A DNA stretch of 64,000 nucleotides from Tritrichomonas musculus. Its lineage: Eukaryota > Parabasalia > Tritrichomonadida > Tritrichomonadidae. A program made the translations under genes and the position numbers. Below are positions 47,263-58,568 of this stretch, piece by piece; positions within the stretch are counted from its first letter, which is position 1, and the number at the start of each line of letters is the position of its first letter. The notes beneath the pieces are model-generated. The model worked only from the letters and a program-made list of their open reading frames with translations, ran no database searches and had not been told where the DNA came from. Location: NCBI GenBank assembly GCA_039105265.1, contig JAPFFF010000031.1:930001-994000 (forward strand). The letters run 5' to 3'.

Positions 47263-48699
47263 ATGGCAATTTCGCCATCTGATTTTGACGAAAAAAGCAA
47301 GCTTTGCAAAAAGTACGTTGATTCCCATGATTATTCTCAATTTTTAACATCTTTTCAACAGCTTTCTGATTCAACACGAAATTCCGAAGAATTTACTCGC
47401 AAATTAAATGATTTAAAACAGTTTGCGGTTGATGAAAAAATCAAAGAATTGGAAACAACAGCAAGTTTTGATGATTATATACAACATCTTCGCATTCTAG
47501 ATGATATAATTAAAGATAAAAAACAACTATGGGACGTTATGAATTCTTTAACTGGTACACAATTAAAGGTAACGTTAAATCAGTCACAAATGATTGCAAC
47601 AGCTTTTTTTTCACCTGTTATGCTTTTTGAATTTGGATTTGATTCTTTCTACACGAGTAGGCTATGTGATTTCAAAAATATTATGAATGAAGAGGCACTT
47701 GTCGATATTTTTTATGCTATTGCAGGCTTTGTATCAGCATGTCGTTTAGAGCCAACCTATGTTTCAAATGTACCTCAATACTTAGAACTCATTCGTAAAT
47801 TACTTTCAATGTTTATCAAACTTCAAGATTTTGATCCTTACAGATTTGTTTGGCTTGTTGAAGCTATTCATGAGCATCTTCATTGCCCTAACACATTACT
47901 AAAGCAAACTTGTGTAGATGTAATTCAAGATTATTTAAACGAAGAAGAAAAGCATGCGATTAACAAATTATACAAACTTTGCGTTATTTCAACATCTCCT
48001 TTTCTCCACCAATTAGACATATTACGAGAATCAATTGATTCTATTTTTCAAACAGTTATTGAAGAGCAACGTTTGTTTATCAGAAAATATATATTTATTT
48101 GTTTTACTTGTAATGATTGGACTGGACCCAGAACAAACAAAATCACTGAGCCTTTACATTGTTGGATATTATATCTAGAAAACCTCGCCTTTCGTATTAA
48201 GGATAAGCCAGAACTACCAATTCTTTTGCTTGTAGATTTTATTAATGATAGTCTTTCTTTATTCGCAGGTTATTATGGCGAAGTTCAGCCAACTAAAGAG
48301 AAATCTGTTAATTTAAGAATAGACATTTTTGCCATTGTTGATCGCATTATTCTTTGTTATCCAACAGAAATTCCACCAGATGCTCTCAAAATGATTTGGT
48401 ACCTCTTATATATTGCAGCTATTTCAGGCGCAACTGATTTTGAATTGGAAAATATTGGTCTTACTTTTATTGATTCTGATGAGCCTGATACACCTTATTT
48501 GGGGCTTGAAAAGACTCAATCGGAATTTCTTGATTACAAAATCGCTCTTGAAAGGCTTGGGAAAAAATTTGAATCTGAGAAAAGTACCTTGCCAAAAATG
48601 ATACAGTTTGTCAGACAAAATTATTTTTATCATCAAGAAATAGATATTGAACAACATTCTCCTCAAAATCAAGAAAATTATATTGATAGTATTATTTGA
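47263..48699 (+). CDS. Helical protein, function unknown (478 aa)
   Basis: An alpha-helical protein without signal peptide or membrane span, starting MAISPSDFDEKSKLCKKYVD. It has regular helical hairpins through ~430 residues (for example YLELIRKLLSMFIKLQDFDP and LRIDIFAIVDRIILCYPTEI) and a short polar tail ending NYIDSII. It resembles alpha-solenoid or trafficking-complex subunits in general shape, but I recognise no family. I chose the ATG at 47263; the frame is open a few codons upstream but without ATG. Confidence 0.75.
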   Translation: MAISPSDFDEKSKLCKKYVDSHDYSQFLTSFQQLSDSTRNSEEFTRKLNDLKQFAVDEKIKELETTASFDDYIQHLRILDDIIKDKKQLWDVMNSLTGTQLKVTLNQSQMIATAFFSPVMLFEFGFDSFYTSRLCDFKNIMNEEALVDIFYAIAGFVSACRLEPTYVSNVPQYLELIRKLLSMFIKLQDFDPYRFVWLVEAIHEHLHCPNTLLKQTCVDVIQDYLNEEEKHAINKLYKLCVISTSPFLHQLDILRESIDSIFQTVIEEQRLFIRKYIFICFTCNDWTGPRTNKITEPLHCWILYLENLAFRIKDKPELPILLLVDFINDSLSLFAGYYGEVQPTKEKSVNLRIDIFAIVDRIILCYPTEIPPDALKMIWYLLYIAAISGATDFELENIGLTFIDSDEPDTPYLGLEKTQSEFLDYKIALERLGKKFESEKSTLPKMIQFVRQNYFYHQEIDIEQHSPQNQENYIDSII

Positions 48700-48977
48700 T
48701 GTTTTTTATTTTATATTTTGAAGTTTGTTTGTAAATAAAATTTATATTTATATATATTGTCTTTTATTACTCAAGATTTGTGAGCGATACATGATATTGA
48801 TCAAACCAAAACTCAAAGTTTTTTTAATTATCTTTTAAAGAGATTTGGCCTGAATTATAGCTAATTAATGATATAAATTAAATGCTAATTATATATTTAT
48901 TAAGATATGTTTAATAATTCCTCAAAGTTAATTAACTTTTTGATAAATGGATGAGTTTAATTGAATGAAGCAGGAAT

Positions 48978-49976
48978 ATGGAGAAATTCTATCTTAAATT
49001 CATATTAGTAATTTATATCATTATCATTATATTCCTAAGATATGAATTTACATCTTCAACTAAAGATAAATTTCTCTTTTCAATGAATATTACTATTCAC
49101 AGATCAATTTTTGTTGCAATTATGACAGGAGGAGCTAGAATACGGCTTATTGAAAAGTTATATGATATTTGGCTAAAAGATTTCCTCTCAAAATCATACT
49201 GTGATACAATAAAATTATATAGTACTGGTGTCATCCCTAATACAAATAACTTATTTATCAAAAAATCTTACGTTAATTGTCAAATCCCATCGAAGGATAT
49301 TTCACGGAATCATTTATGCGCCAAATTATATATTGCTATTAACGATTTTCTTAATAATTCTAAAGCAGATTGGTTTTTACGGCTTTGCGATGACACATTT
49401 ATAAATATGAATGCATTTGACTCATTTTTCACAGAACTCAATTTAAATACTGATCCAATCCATGATAAATTAGTTCAAGGACATTGCATTCATAAACATC
49501 GTCGAATTTATTCTTACATACAAGGCGGTTCAGGCATATTATTTTCTCGTAAATCAGCTATTGAATTAAATAATACGTATGATCATTTCTCAACAATTTG
49601 TTTATTTGTCAAAAATGATGATACATCAATCGGATGTTGGCTTCATGACAGAAATTATACTTTTAAAAGCATGACAAACCGCTTTTTCGTAGGCCACCAG
49701 TTTCAAAACTATAAAAAAATTACAGATATACTATCAAATACTTCAAATATTGAAAAATGTCCAACTGTTTTCCCCACGAATTTGTATGCTTGCCGTTCTT
49801 TTATTACAAACTTGAAAAATATTACTTTTTGGCACGATCGAGTTCACTTTTTACAGTTTCTACCTTTTGCACGCAATTTCATCTCAAATTTACCAGATAA
49901 TCTTTATTTTTACATAGACCAATATGCTCCGCGCGTTTGTCGTGGATTTCAATTATCTGATAGATATTTGAATTGA
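48978..49976 (+). CDS. Fringe-like glycosyltransferase (GT31 type), membrane anchored
   Basis: A 332-aa type II membrane protein: signal anchor at ~5-22 (YLKFILVIYIIIIIFL), then a lumenal catalytic domain. Family landmarks in order are IFVAIMTGGAR, ADWFLRLCDDTFINM (the DDD/DxD metal site reads CDDT), YIQGGSGILFSRKSA (matching the GGAG motif of Fringe-type enzymes) and KNDDTSIGCWLHD. Fringe and related GT31 enzymes add beta-1,3-linked GlcNAc or Gal in the Golgi. The true acceptor in this organism is unknown; trichomonads make an abundant surface glycoconjugate. All landmark residues are present. Confidence 0.82.
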   Translation: MEKFYLKFILVIYIIIIIFLRYEFTSSTKDKFLFSMNITIHRSIFVAIMTGGARIRLIEKLYDIWLKDFLSKSYCDTIKLYSTGVIPNTNNLFIKKSYVNCQIPSKDISRNHLCAKLYIAINDFLNNSKADWFLRLCDDTFINMNAFDSFFTELNLNTDPIHDKLVQGHCIHKHRRIYSYIQGGSGILFSRKSAIELNNTYDHFSTICLFVKNDDTSIGCWLHDRNYTFKSMTNRFFVGHQFQNYKKITDILSNTSNIEKCPTVFPTNLYACRSFITNLKNITFWHDRVHFLQFLPFARNFISNLPDNLYFYIDQYAPRVCRGFQLSDRYLN

Positions 49977-50229
49977 TTGATTTTTTAATATATCATTTAT
50001 TTGTTTTTATGAATAAATTGTTGAAATATAATAATTTATATAAGCCTTTTTAATATATTTCGTTCTTGATATTTTGTTTCTTACAATAAAAAGTAGGGAA
50101 ATCTATATCAAACCAATACTGTTTGCACATTTTTTTTGAATTGATAAATAATCACACCATGAATAATGCAGAAAACTTGAGATCAATTGCTGTTTTTCTC
50201 TAATAATTCTAAAAAAAAATATGAAAAAA
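49977..50229. other. Spacer before tRNA-Arg
   Basis: AT-rich spacer; no gene. The T6 stretch of the minus-strand tRNA terminator lies at 50223-50228 on this side. Confidence 0.4.
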
Positions 50230-50301
50230 TACCCCCGATGGGAATCGAACCCATATCAATAGCTTCGTACGCAATTATTCTATCCATTGAACTACAGAGG
50301 C
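50230..50301 (-). tRNA. tRNA-Arg (ACG anticodon)
   Basis: A 72-nt tRNA on the minus strand. Acceptor GCCTCTG pairs with CGGGGGT (three G-U). The D arm is GTTC/GAAT, the T arm ATGGG-TTCGATT-CCCAT. The anticodon loop GTACGAA gives ACG (read as ICG, Arg CGN); the anticodon stem has one T-T mismatch. Discriminator is A. A T6 run follows at once on the transcribed strand. No intron, no CCA. Confidence 0.92.
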
Positions 50302-50397
50302 TTACATTTTTTATGAAAAAAATAAATAATATAGCTTTTTTGTTTTTACTAATAATTTGACTCATTAAATTAACATTACAACCACATTAAAATTAAT

Positions 50398-51120
50398 TCA
50401 AATCCAATCAGAATCAATTGAAAATTGAATCTGTTTCTCAAATCTCTCTATAGAAGAATTACTAAAATCTTGCTTAAATGAACAGTTTTTATCATCTGTA
50501 ATTTTCCCATACGAATTAATACAAGAATTAAATGTATTTTTACCAATTGCATTGAAAGAAGAAGGAATTTCTATTTCAATTGGAGAAGAGCATTTATAGA
50601 ACGCTTTCTCACCTATAAAAATAGCAGAAGAAGGAATTAATATAAAATAATATAATATTGTTTCAACCGATGAAAAACAACCATTAAAAGATTTTTTTTT
50701 TTAATTCAAGGACAGAAGGTGGAATTAAAATTTGAGATAAAGAAGAATAACAGCAGAAGGCATTACTCCAAATTTTGATTATTAATGAATGAATTTTAAT
50801 TTCTCTCAGAGAAGAAACACCAAAGAATTCAAAATCATCAATTTCAGTCAATTCCAAAGGGATCGAGATTTGCTGAAATGAAGAACAACCAAAGAAGGCA
50901 TAATCATCAATTGATGGCATTAATGCAGGAATTAGAATTTACTGAATGCAATGAGATTGAATTTCAATATCATTCAATGAAATACATTGTTCGATATCTC
51001 AGTCACTAATGAAGGAATGGACCCCAATGTTTGTAACTGATGGAAATACAAAGATTTGATTGGTCTTTATTTTACAGGTTGCCCAGAATTTGGAATAAAC
51101 TGTTTTTCATTTTTGCATAC
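50398..51120 (-). pseudogene. BspA-type leucine-rich-repeat gene, degraded
   Basis: Several frames on the minus strand together spell a BspA-like protein. Pieces include SIDDYAFFGCSSFQQISIPL, FEFFGVSSLREIKIHSL, SNAFCCYSSLSQILIPPSV, then FIGEKAFYKCSSPIEIEIPS and NTFNSCINSYGKITDD, ending with a stop at 50400-50398. The AF..CSSL..I.IP..V unit of LRR_5 is unmistakable. At least three frame changes and stops break it, including one at an A-rich tract near 50690. BspA-like genes form a large surface/adhesion family in trichomonads. Confidence 0.7.
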
Positions 51121-52288
51121 AATTCAATTTTCAATTTATTATTGAAAATCAATAAACTAAAATTTTGTCCCGTCTTATCGTCATCTCAAATTTGAATAAA
51201 GCTAAATATTTTTTTTTAAGTTATAATGGCATGATTACTTTCATTCATCTCAGGTTGAGGCTCCCGCTATTACCTTAACCAATTGGACTTAGCCCACAAA
51301 GGCTCCCAAAGCTATTTAAAATGCATTTTTCCTGAATAAATAACTTTTTTATATTCTTTTTTTTTTTATTTTCATCTTCTCAAAATTGAAAGATATGGTA
51401 TATTAAAAATTATCTAGGTATCACTTTTTGAGTTTTGTAAAATACTCAAAAAGTTTTAAAACAGATAATTAAACATAAATTGAAGTAGCTTTTTGAAGGC
51501 TACACCTTTCAAAAAGCTACTTCATTTATTTTTTAAATAATTTGTCCCTACTTATCGTTCTACTTTCTGAAGACTCATAGAAAATTTGAATATAAAACTC
51601 TAAATTTTTTTGTGAATATGGTAATAATAAAAAAACTTAGTTTAATTATTAATTTCAAAATTGAGATGATTATTTTCATTATTCAATATTTTTCAGAAAA
51701 ATGGTGTTGTATGCAAAAATCATTTTTGTATATTTTTTTCAAAAAATGACTCGCAGTTTAGAAAAAAATATACAGAAATTCAACAAATATTTGAAAAATT
51801 GCAGCTAATGATGATTGTGATGTAAATTGTGGTTTTGTTTATCTTTCATTATCGATAACATTAGTTATAATATTCATTTTTTTCTATTCCACAATTGTAC
51901 AACAAATTGAGAGATATTCAAAGGTTTACATTTTTCGACTTTCAAAATTTCTTTTGAGTTGTCCAAAAAAATTAAAAACATAATTTAAGGAAATTTTAAT
52001 AAGATAATTTTATAAATTGGATTTCAAAATTCGTACAGATTTTAAATATAGCATATAACTTTTAGGTCTCAATTTTTTTATCACCCGAAACCATAGAAAA
52101 AAGGAAAATCAGATACGTTTTGTTCCTAGGAATAAATAGATTGCATCATTGAGCGTTGAAACGCATTCCATAGTTCAAAGTGTGAAGATTTAAAACTTCT
52201 TTTTCTTTCCTAGATTGAATGCTTATTTTTTGAATTCTAAAATACAGTTGAGGTATAATTTCACCATACGAATTTTTAAATCCAGTAT

Positions 52289-52290
<2 letters not shown>
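51121..52290. other. Intergenic ~1.2 kb with two hairpins
   Basis: No gene is seen. Two hairpins lie close together: ACTTTTTGAGT/ACTCAAAAAGT at 51423-51433 and 51444-51454, and a perfect 17-bp stem TGAAGTAGCTTTTTGAA at 51481-51497 with 51508-51524. Both share the word CTTTTTGA with the hairpin at 39912-39949. A minus-strand tRNA-like string lies at 51255-51300 but does not fold. Confidence 0.45.

Positions 52291-52344
<54 letters not shown>
52291..52344. repeat. 54-base T homopolymer
   Basis: An uninterrupted T run of 54, about 100 bp beyond the 3' end of the kinase-Sel1 gene. Seen from that gene it is a poly(A) tract. Such a long tract is prone to length error in sequencing; it could also mark a reverse-transcribed insertion, but no retroelement is visible. 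Confidence 0.9.
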
Positions 52345-52346
<2 letters not shown>

Positions 52347-52441
52347 TTCTCAGCTCTAAAAATATCTGAGATTTGACCACTCATTGCTCTCAAAAACTGA
52401 AAATCCTATGTGTTCAATGGACTTTAATATTGATTTTTTTT

Positions 52442-55400
52442 TTATTGAATTTTAATTCCAAATCCTTCATAAAATATATTGTTAATGTCTTTCATATTCT
52501 TATAAAAAACTTCTTTAGGTTTGGGTTTGGGTTTTGGTTTGAAATTTGAAATTCTTCCAAATAAAATAGAGTATGGATATGTATATAAAATATTTTCAAA
52601 TGTGTCCATGATATCATCAAGTTCATCAATGAATGTATTCATTATTCTTTCATTATTATCAATGATATAATCAAACAGATTTTCTGGATTATCAAACAAT
52701 GGCTTTTTTTGATTGTTAATATCATTATTTATGTTTTCATTTGTATCATTCGGCTCAAATGAAGGATATTTATTAATTTCTTCAATCATTTCAATTTGAT
52801 AAAAATATTCTTTAATTTGTTCCATTTTTTCATATTCTTTCAGATTTTTCATTTCTAAATATTCTGAATCACAACCTTCATTGCTTTTCATTTTATCATT
52901 CACTTTTTTTTCACTTTGCTTTTTCTTTGTCTTTTCATTTGAATAAATACCAATTTCATTTCCTGATTGAATATCTTCTATTTCTTTTTGAAAGCCTGGA
53001 TCTAATATTACATTTGGTTGGTTTGTTATATTAAATTTAGGATATCCAAAAATGAATGCTTTTAGGTAAGAAAACACATTTTTTGATTTGTCTTTGGGAA
53101 AGCAAAACTGAAAAAGATATTTATCATTTTTTATTCTACTAAAAACTTTTTGGTAATACTTTTTGGCATCATCAAAGTTGTGCTTTAATAAAAAATATTT
53201 GACAAGTTTGATATCTGAATAAGAAATGACAAATTCTTTAGAGATTTCTAGATTGAAATCAGAATGAAGCATATTATGAAAAAATAATAACTCATTTATA
53301 TGATCGGAAGCTAGAATGTAATATTTAATTGATTCTTCAATTTTGCCATTTTTTTCATATAAATGGCCAAGATTGTATTCGGCAAGAGCAAATTTATGTT
53401 CTGATGACCTTTTATAGAAATATTCAGCTTTTTCACAGTTATTTAAGAAAAATTCATTGAACAATCCCCAGTTGCTTTGACCAAATGGATATTCAGCAAA
53501 TGCAGCTTCTTTCAAATAAATACTTGCCTTTTCATGATCATCTAAAATTGTTATATAGATCAATCCAAGATCATTACTTGAACGATAACGGAAAACATTA
53601 GGAAAATGTACTTTTCCATCGATAGGATTCGTGTATTGGCATGGATACTCAATATTGTAACATTTCAATAAATATTGAATTGCTTTTGATATGTCTTTCA
53701 TTGCCTCCATAAATGTATACATACTTCCTAAAAAAAACCCCAAATGGATGGTTTTGTTTTGCTGCAAGTTCAAAGTAATACTTTGTAGTAAAGTAATTAT
53801 CTTTAAATTCTAAAATTCCTAGCAATATAAGTGCCGATGGATTATTTTGTTTTGCTGATAATTCATAATAATATTTTGCTTTTGAATAATCATGCCCAAC
53901 TCCAAAGCCAAGCTTATGAAGAATTTCTAAAATATTTAATGCATTTGATTCATTTTGTTTTACCGACAATTTGCTGGAATCTTTTGCTTTTGATAAATCT
54001 TGTTCAACTCCAAGACCATTCAAATAAAGATCTCCTAAATTATTAAGTGCATCTGAATCATTTTGTTTTACTGCTAATTCATAATAGTATTTTGCCATTG
54101 AATAATCTCGTTCAACTCCAAGACCATTCAAATAAAGATTTCCTAAAATATTAAGTGCATCTGAATCATTTTGTTTTGCTGCTAATTCAAAATAATATTT
54201 TGCCATTGAATAATCTCGTTCAACTCCAAGACCATTCAAATAAAGATTTCCTAAAATATTAAGTGATTTTGAATCATTTTGTTTTGCTGCTAATTCAAAA
54301 TAATATTTTGCCATTGAATAATCTCGTTCAACTCCAAGACCATTCAAATAAAGATTTCCTAAAATACTAAGTGATTCTGAATCATTTTGTTTTGCTGCTA
54401 ATTCAAAATAATATTTTGCCATTGAATAATCTTGTTCAACTCCAAGACCATTCAAATAAAGAACTCCTAAAATATTAAGTGATTTTGAATCATTTTGTTT
54501 TGCTGCTAATTCAAAATAATATTTTGCCATTGAATAATCTTGTTCAACTCCAAGACCATTCAAATAAAGATTTCCTAAAATATTAAGTGCATCTGAATCA
54601 TTTTGTTTTGCTGCTAATTCAAAATAATATTTTGCCATTGAATAATCTTGTTCAACTCCAAGACCATTATAATAAAGAACTCCTAAATTATTAAGTGATT
54701 TTGAATCATTTTGTTTTGCTGCTAATTCAAAATAATATTTTGCCTTTGAATAATCTTGTTCAACTCCAAGACCATTCAAATAAAGATTTCCTAAAATATT
54801 AAGTGATTTTGAATCATTTTGTTCTGCTTGTAATTCAGAAAATTTTATGAATAATTCATTGTCACATTGTTCTTTACAAAACATATTTATAAATAAACTC
54901 GCCATTGGATTTGTAGATGACTTAAAATCTTTTTTTGCATCATAGAATTCTTGCTCGGTTTTAGCATTCATCAATGATAACATTCCTGTATCCAATGATG
55001 AATCAAAATTATAAAACATCTTTGTCTGACAATATCGAAAAAAATCTATATCTAATACCTGATAATTTTGTAAAAAATAATCAGCAAGATATTGGCATGA
55101 TTTTTCACTTTCAAAATGCTTTTTAGCTTTCACAAAATTTGCTTTATTACCATTACCTTGAATCGAATACAGTATTCCTAAAAAATAATGAGAATATTCA
55201 ACATTTTTTTCTGCTGCCTTTTTTAAGTGTTTTTTTGCTTTTTTTATATCTATTTCACCCAAAACACCACCCAAATATAAACAACCCAATTCCAATGAAG
55301 CATAATTATGACCAAGTTTTTCAGCAATACTTAAATATATAATCACCCTTTGTATATCTTCATTTGGAGCAAGCTGATCTTCACCAAATGAATAAAAAAG

Positions 55401-57095
55401 ATCAGCAATAATTTGTTCTATTTTATTGTTGATAATTTCCATTTTTCTATCTAAAAAAACTAGTAAAAAATGATGTACATTAACCAAATATCTACAGATT
55501 CCATTTTCTTTTTCTTTTTGTTGAGAAATAAAGCAAAGATTTTGTATGAAAAATTCGGTAATCACTGATATGCTTTGTTGAGATAACTGCTCAAAATCAT
55601 CGAATTTTTCAAAATCGTCAATAAATTTCTCCAAAATTTCATCAGATTTCATTCTTTCATCTTGAACTTCTTTAGAACACGAATTAAATATTTCTATAAT
55701 ATTTTCCGTTCCTTTTACCAAATCAATTTTTTCTAAACGATTTTGTTTAAAGTCTTTTCCATTAAGGATGAAATAAATAATCAAAGCAAATGAATAAATA
55801 TCAGTAGGAAATGAAATTTTTCCATTTTGCAGTTGTTCAGGCGAAGCATAATTGAATGATCCAATGTCACTTGTTATATTATTTTGTGTTTCACTTGTAT
55901 CATCAATTGGACGAATTGTTTCAAAATCACCGAGAAAGCACAAGAAATCATGATCAATCAAAATGTTTTCTGGCTTTAAATCTCGATGAATCAATGAGTT
56001 TGAATGAAGATAATTTATTCCTCTAAAGATACGAGATATTGAAACAAATAAAGCTACTTTATCATTATTTTGCTTTATAAAATCTCTAAGTGTTCCATTA
56101 CACATATAATCATAAACAAGTCCAATTTCTTCATCATTTCGATACAAATAACCATAAAATTGAACGAAACATCTGTGAGAAAAATTATTGCAAAAATCTT
56201 TTTCACGTTTGATGTTATCATTGTTTACTATGTATTAAATTGCAAATATATATTTTTTTGTAATGTTAAAGGCCAATTGAATATTTACATGACCATTTAA
56301 ACATATTGACCTTAAAATTATAAAATCTTCCTCTTGAAATTTATATAAATTAGTTTTTTTTTGATTTGTATAATCTAGAGCTTTTTTGGCTTTGATACTT
56401 TCATAGCTTGATTTTAATAAAAATTGTTGATAATTATAGTCACTTTTATATTTTGTTTTTATAATATCCGAAAAGGTTTTTTTAAACTCGGAAATCAACG
56501 ATTTCTCAATATTATCATCATATGAGAAAAATTTAGGATTATTAAAAAAACTAGTAGGACAATAGAATCTTCTTACTAAATAACCTGCTAAAATCAATAG
56601 CGTATTTGAAACAAAGCAATTATTTTTAATCTTTTTTTGATAATGCGAATAAATATTTTGAGCTTCCAATCTTGCTTCTTTATCGTCATCTGTGATTTTT
56701 AATGTTCCAATTTGTTGATTAGAAAAATTAATAAGTTTTATATGCTTGGAATCGAGATTATTAATAATATTAGATGCTAACTCTAAATCTATATTTTCAA
56801 TGATAAATAGAGATTCTTCACCACAAAATTTTAAAATTGCCGTTTGGTTTGGTGTAATGTTTTCATTTTCAGATTTAATATGTGATTCTTTCGGTTTCGG
56901 AGCTGATATTTCATAAACTAGGAATTTAAAATTTGATAAAGATCCCATTATTTGATTTTTAATTTTTTTATCTGGAATATTTATAGAATGATAATAATAT
57001 TGGCATTCTTGATAGAGATTACCAATTTCAGGCATCTCATTACCAATATCTTGAAGTGATTTTTCGGTAATATTTGCAAATGGGGGGAAATTCAT
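52442..57095 (-). pseudogene. Ser/Thr protein kinase with Sel1-repeat tail, two single-base lesions
   Basis: One long minus-strand gene is split by a TAA at 56237-56235 and a one-base frame change at an 8-base A run (53730-53737). The order is: N-terminal helical region with QEEDFIILRS lead-in; kinase domain with GLVYDYMCNGTL, HRDLKPEN, GDFETI (DFG altered to DFE) and YASPEQ; helical linker; about nine Sel1 repeats of 36 residues (LNILGNLYLNGLGVEQDYS type, 108-bp DNA period, 53800-54850); then, after the frame change, more degenerate Sel1-like helices and an acidic/Lys tail. The stop falls where the VAIK lysine is expected (FAI-stop-YI). The real start is MNFPPF at 57095. Downstream frames are otherwise fully open, so the lesions are recent or are sequence errors. 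Confidence 0.85.
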
Positions 57096-57335
57096 ATGAT
57101 ATGGCACGAAAAAGAATAAATGATTTTTTATAAAATTTTACATTCAATATTTATGCCATAATGATATATATGTGTTTATACAATTTAATAAAAATAATTC
57201 ACTATTTTAACATATGCATTTATATGTTTTATATTTTATTTTATTTATATACTATTTTGAAAAGATTAATTTTTATTATTTAATGATATATAAAAGTTTT
57301 AAAATAATAAATTTTCTATTCATATTTTTCGTGCC
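57096..57335. promoter_or_regulatory. Spacer between inverted 5' copies of the kinase-Sel1 gene
   Basis: The word TTTTTCGTGCCAT precedes the start codon by about 10 nt on both sides: on the minus strand at ~57118-57105 and on the plus strand at ~57325-57337. This shared word next to the start codon probably belongs to the core promoter of this gene family. Confidence 0.5.
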
Positions 57336-57530
57336 ATCCTATATGAACATTCCTCACTCTCAAATATTAATGAGAAATCATTTCAGGATGTTGGTAATGA
57401 AATACTTGAAATTGGTAATCTCTATCAAGAATGTCAATATTATTTAATTTTGTAAATATTCCAGATGAAATAAATAGAAAATCAAATAATGGAATCTTTA
57501 TCTAATTTTAAATTCTTGGTAGAACGTGTG
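57336..57530 (+). pseudogene. Inverted 5' fragment of a kinase-Sel1 gene
   Basis: The plus strand repeats, head to head, the beginning of the kinase-Sel1 gene. Across frame breaks it reads MNIPHSSN, then EKSFQDVGNEILEIGNLYQE and CQYY, then ENQIMESLSNFKFLV, lining up with the first ~60 residues of the minus-strand gene. Stops and indels show decay. It ends abruptly near 57530 with no kinase domain. Confidence 0.75.
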
Positions 57531-58155
57531 AAACTCGTACGTTTAAAGACGTTATTTTTTATAATGAAGTTTTCTACCTAATAAAAATAAGTTAGCTAAT
57601 TAACATTTACATAAACAAAAAAAATAGATATTTATGAAATTAAAAATAAGAATATTTCTAACAAAAAATTTTTATAGACCTTGAAAATTGCGAAAAAATG
57701 ATTGAAATATTTACAAGAAAATTCAATAAATATCGTCATTTTCGTTCTGAAAATAAAACAACTTGATAAATCGATTTTTTGCCGATTAGTTGAATTAGCT
57801 ACAAATTTATATTAATTAATACATATATCTGAATATATAAATAAATTAATATTAGATTTTTATACATAACGATTTTTTATATTTTTATTTTTTAAAAGAA
57901 TAAATTTTATTTGAAAATATAGCATACAATTTTAATAGGTGCAAAGTGGTAAACCCAAAAACCATATATATTTGACCATAACAGTTTTAAATTGACTATT
58001 AATATTTTTATATTAAAATCTTTTAAAATTTTAAAAGTTATGCAATATAATATATATTAAATATTATTCTTTATTTATTCTAGTATTTATATTTTAAATA
58101 CTATTTCCAGAAACCATTCCTGGTAAACTTTTTAAGCCAGAAGTTGAATTATATC
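57531..58155. other. Intergenic ~620 bp
   Basis: AT-rich; nothing supported. Confidence 0.4.
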
Positions 58156-58568
58156 TTAAATTGGCGGTTGAATTGTATGTTTTCTTTTCGTTAACATAAA
58201 AAAATGGATAAAATTAATTATATCCTCATCCTGCATGTTAAGATCAGCACCTATCGACTCGTTGACGATATTCTTTAATTTATAATTTAGTAAAGGACCA
58301 ACTTTTTCATCAATTTTGATGCTTTCCACATGCAAACATTTTGATAAAAGATGTATCAATGAATTTGCTTATATAAAATCTTCGAATTCTTTTTTGATTT
58401 TTTGATATTTAATTTGATAATCATTCAAAGTTGTTCTTAATAAAGCATTTTCTCTTTTTAAAGCAGATTTTATTGCTTTTGTATCATTTTGTTTTTTGGT
58501 TTTTTGAGCTATCTCTAATGACTCTTGATTAAATCCTCTACCTTTTTGAGATAGCTCAAAAAAAAATT
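58156..58568 (-). pseudogene. C-terminal relic of a helical/coiled-coil protein
   Basis: A minus-strand frame with one internal stop reads SQKGRGFNQESLEIAQKTKK, QNDTKAIKSALKRENALLRT, TLNDYQIKYQKIKKEFEDFI, stop, then IHLLSKCLHVESIKIDEKVG and GADLNMQDEDIINFIHFFML. No start codon precedes it. The Lys/Glu helices look like a coiled coil. The family is not recognised. A hairpin-like word pair (TTTTTGAGCTATCTC / GAGATAGCTCAAAAA) falls inside. Confidence 0.5.

Noticed and set aside
51255-51310. tRNA-like string on the minus strand (CCAATTGGTTAAGG as in a D loop)
   Set aside because: No B box, no T arm and no anticodon stem could be formed; at best a very old relic.
56225-56240. Possible intron ending TTTAATACATAG in the kinase-Sel1 gene instead of a stop
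   Set aside because: It resembles the Rab1 3' splice block, but no GTTT[C/G]T donor lies 20-30 nt upstream, and the surrounding codons on both sides fit the kinase alignment, so a nonsense codon is simpler.
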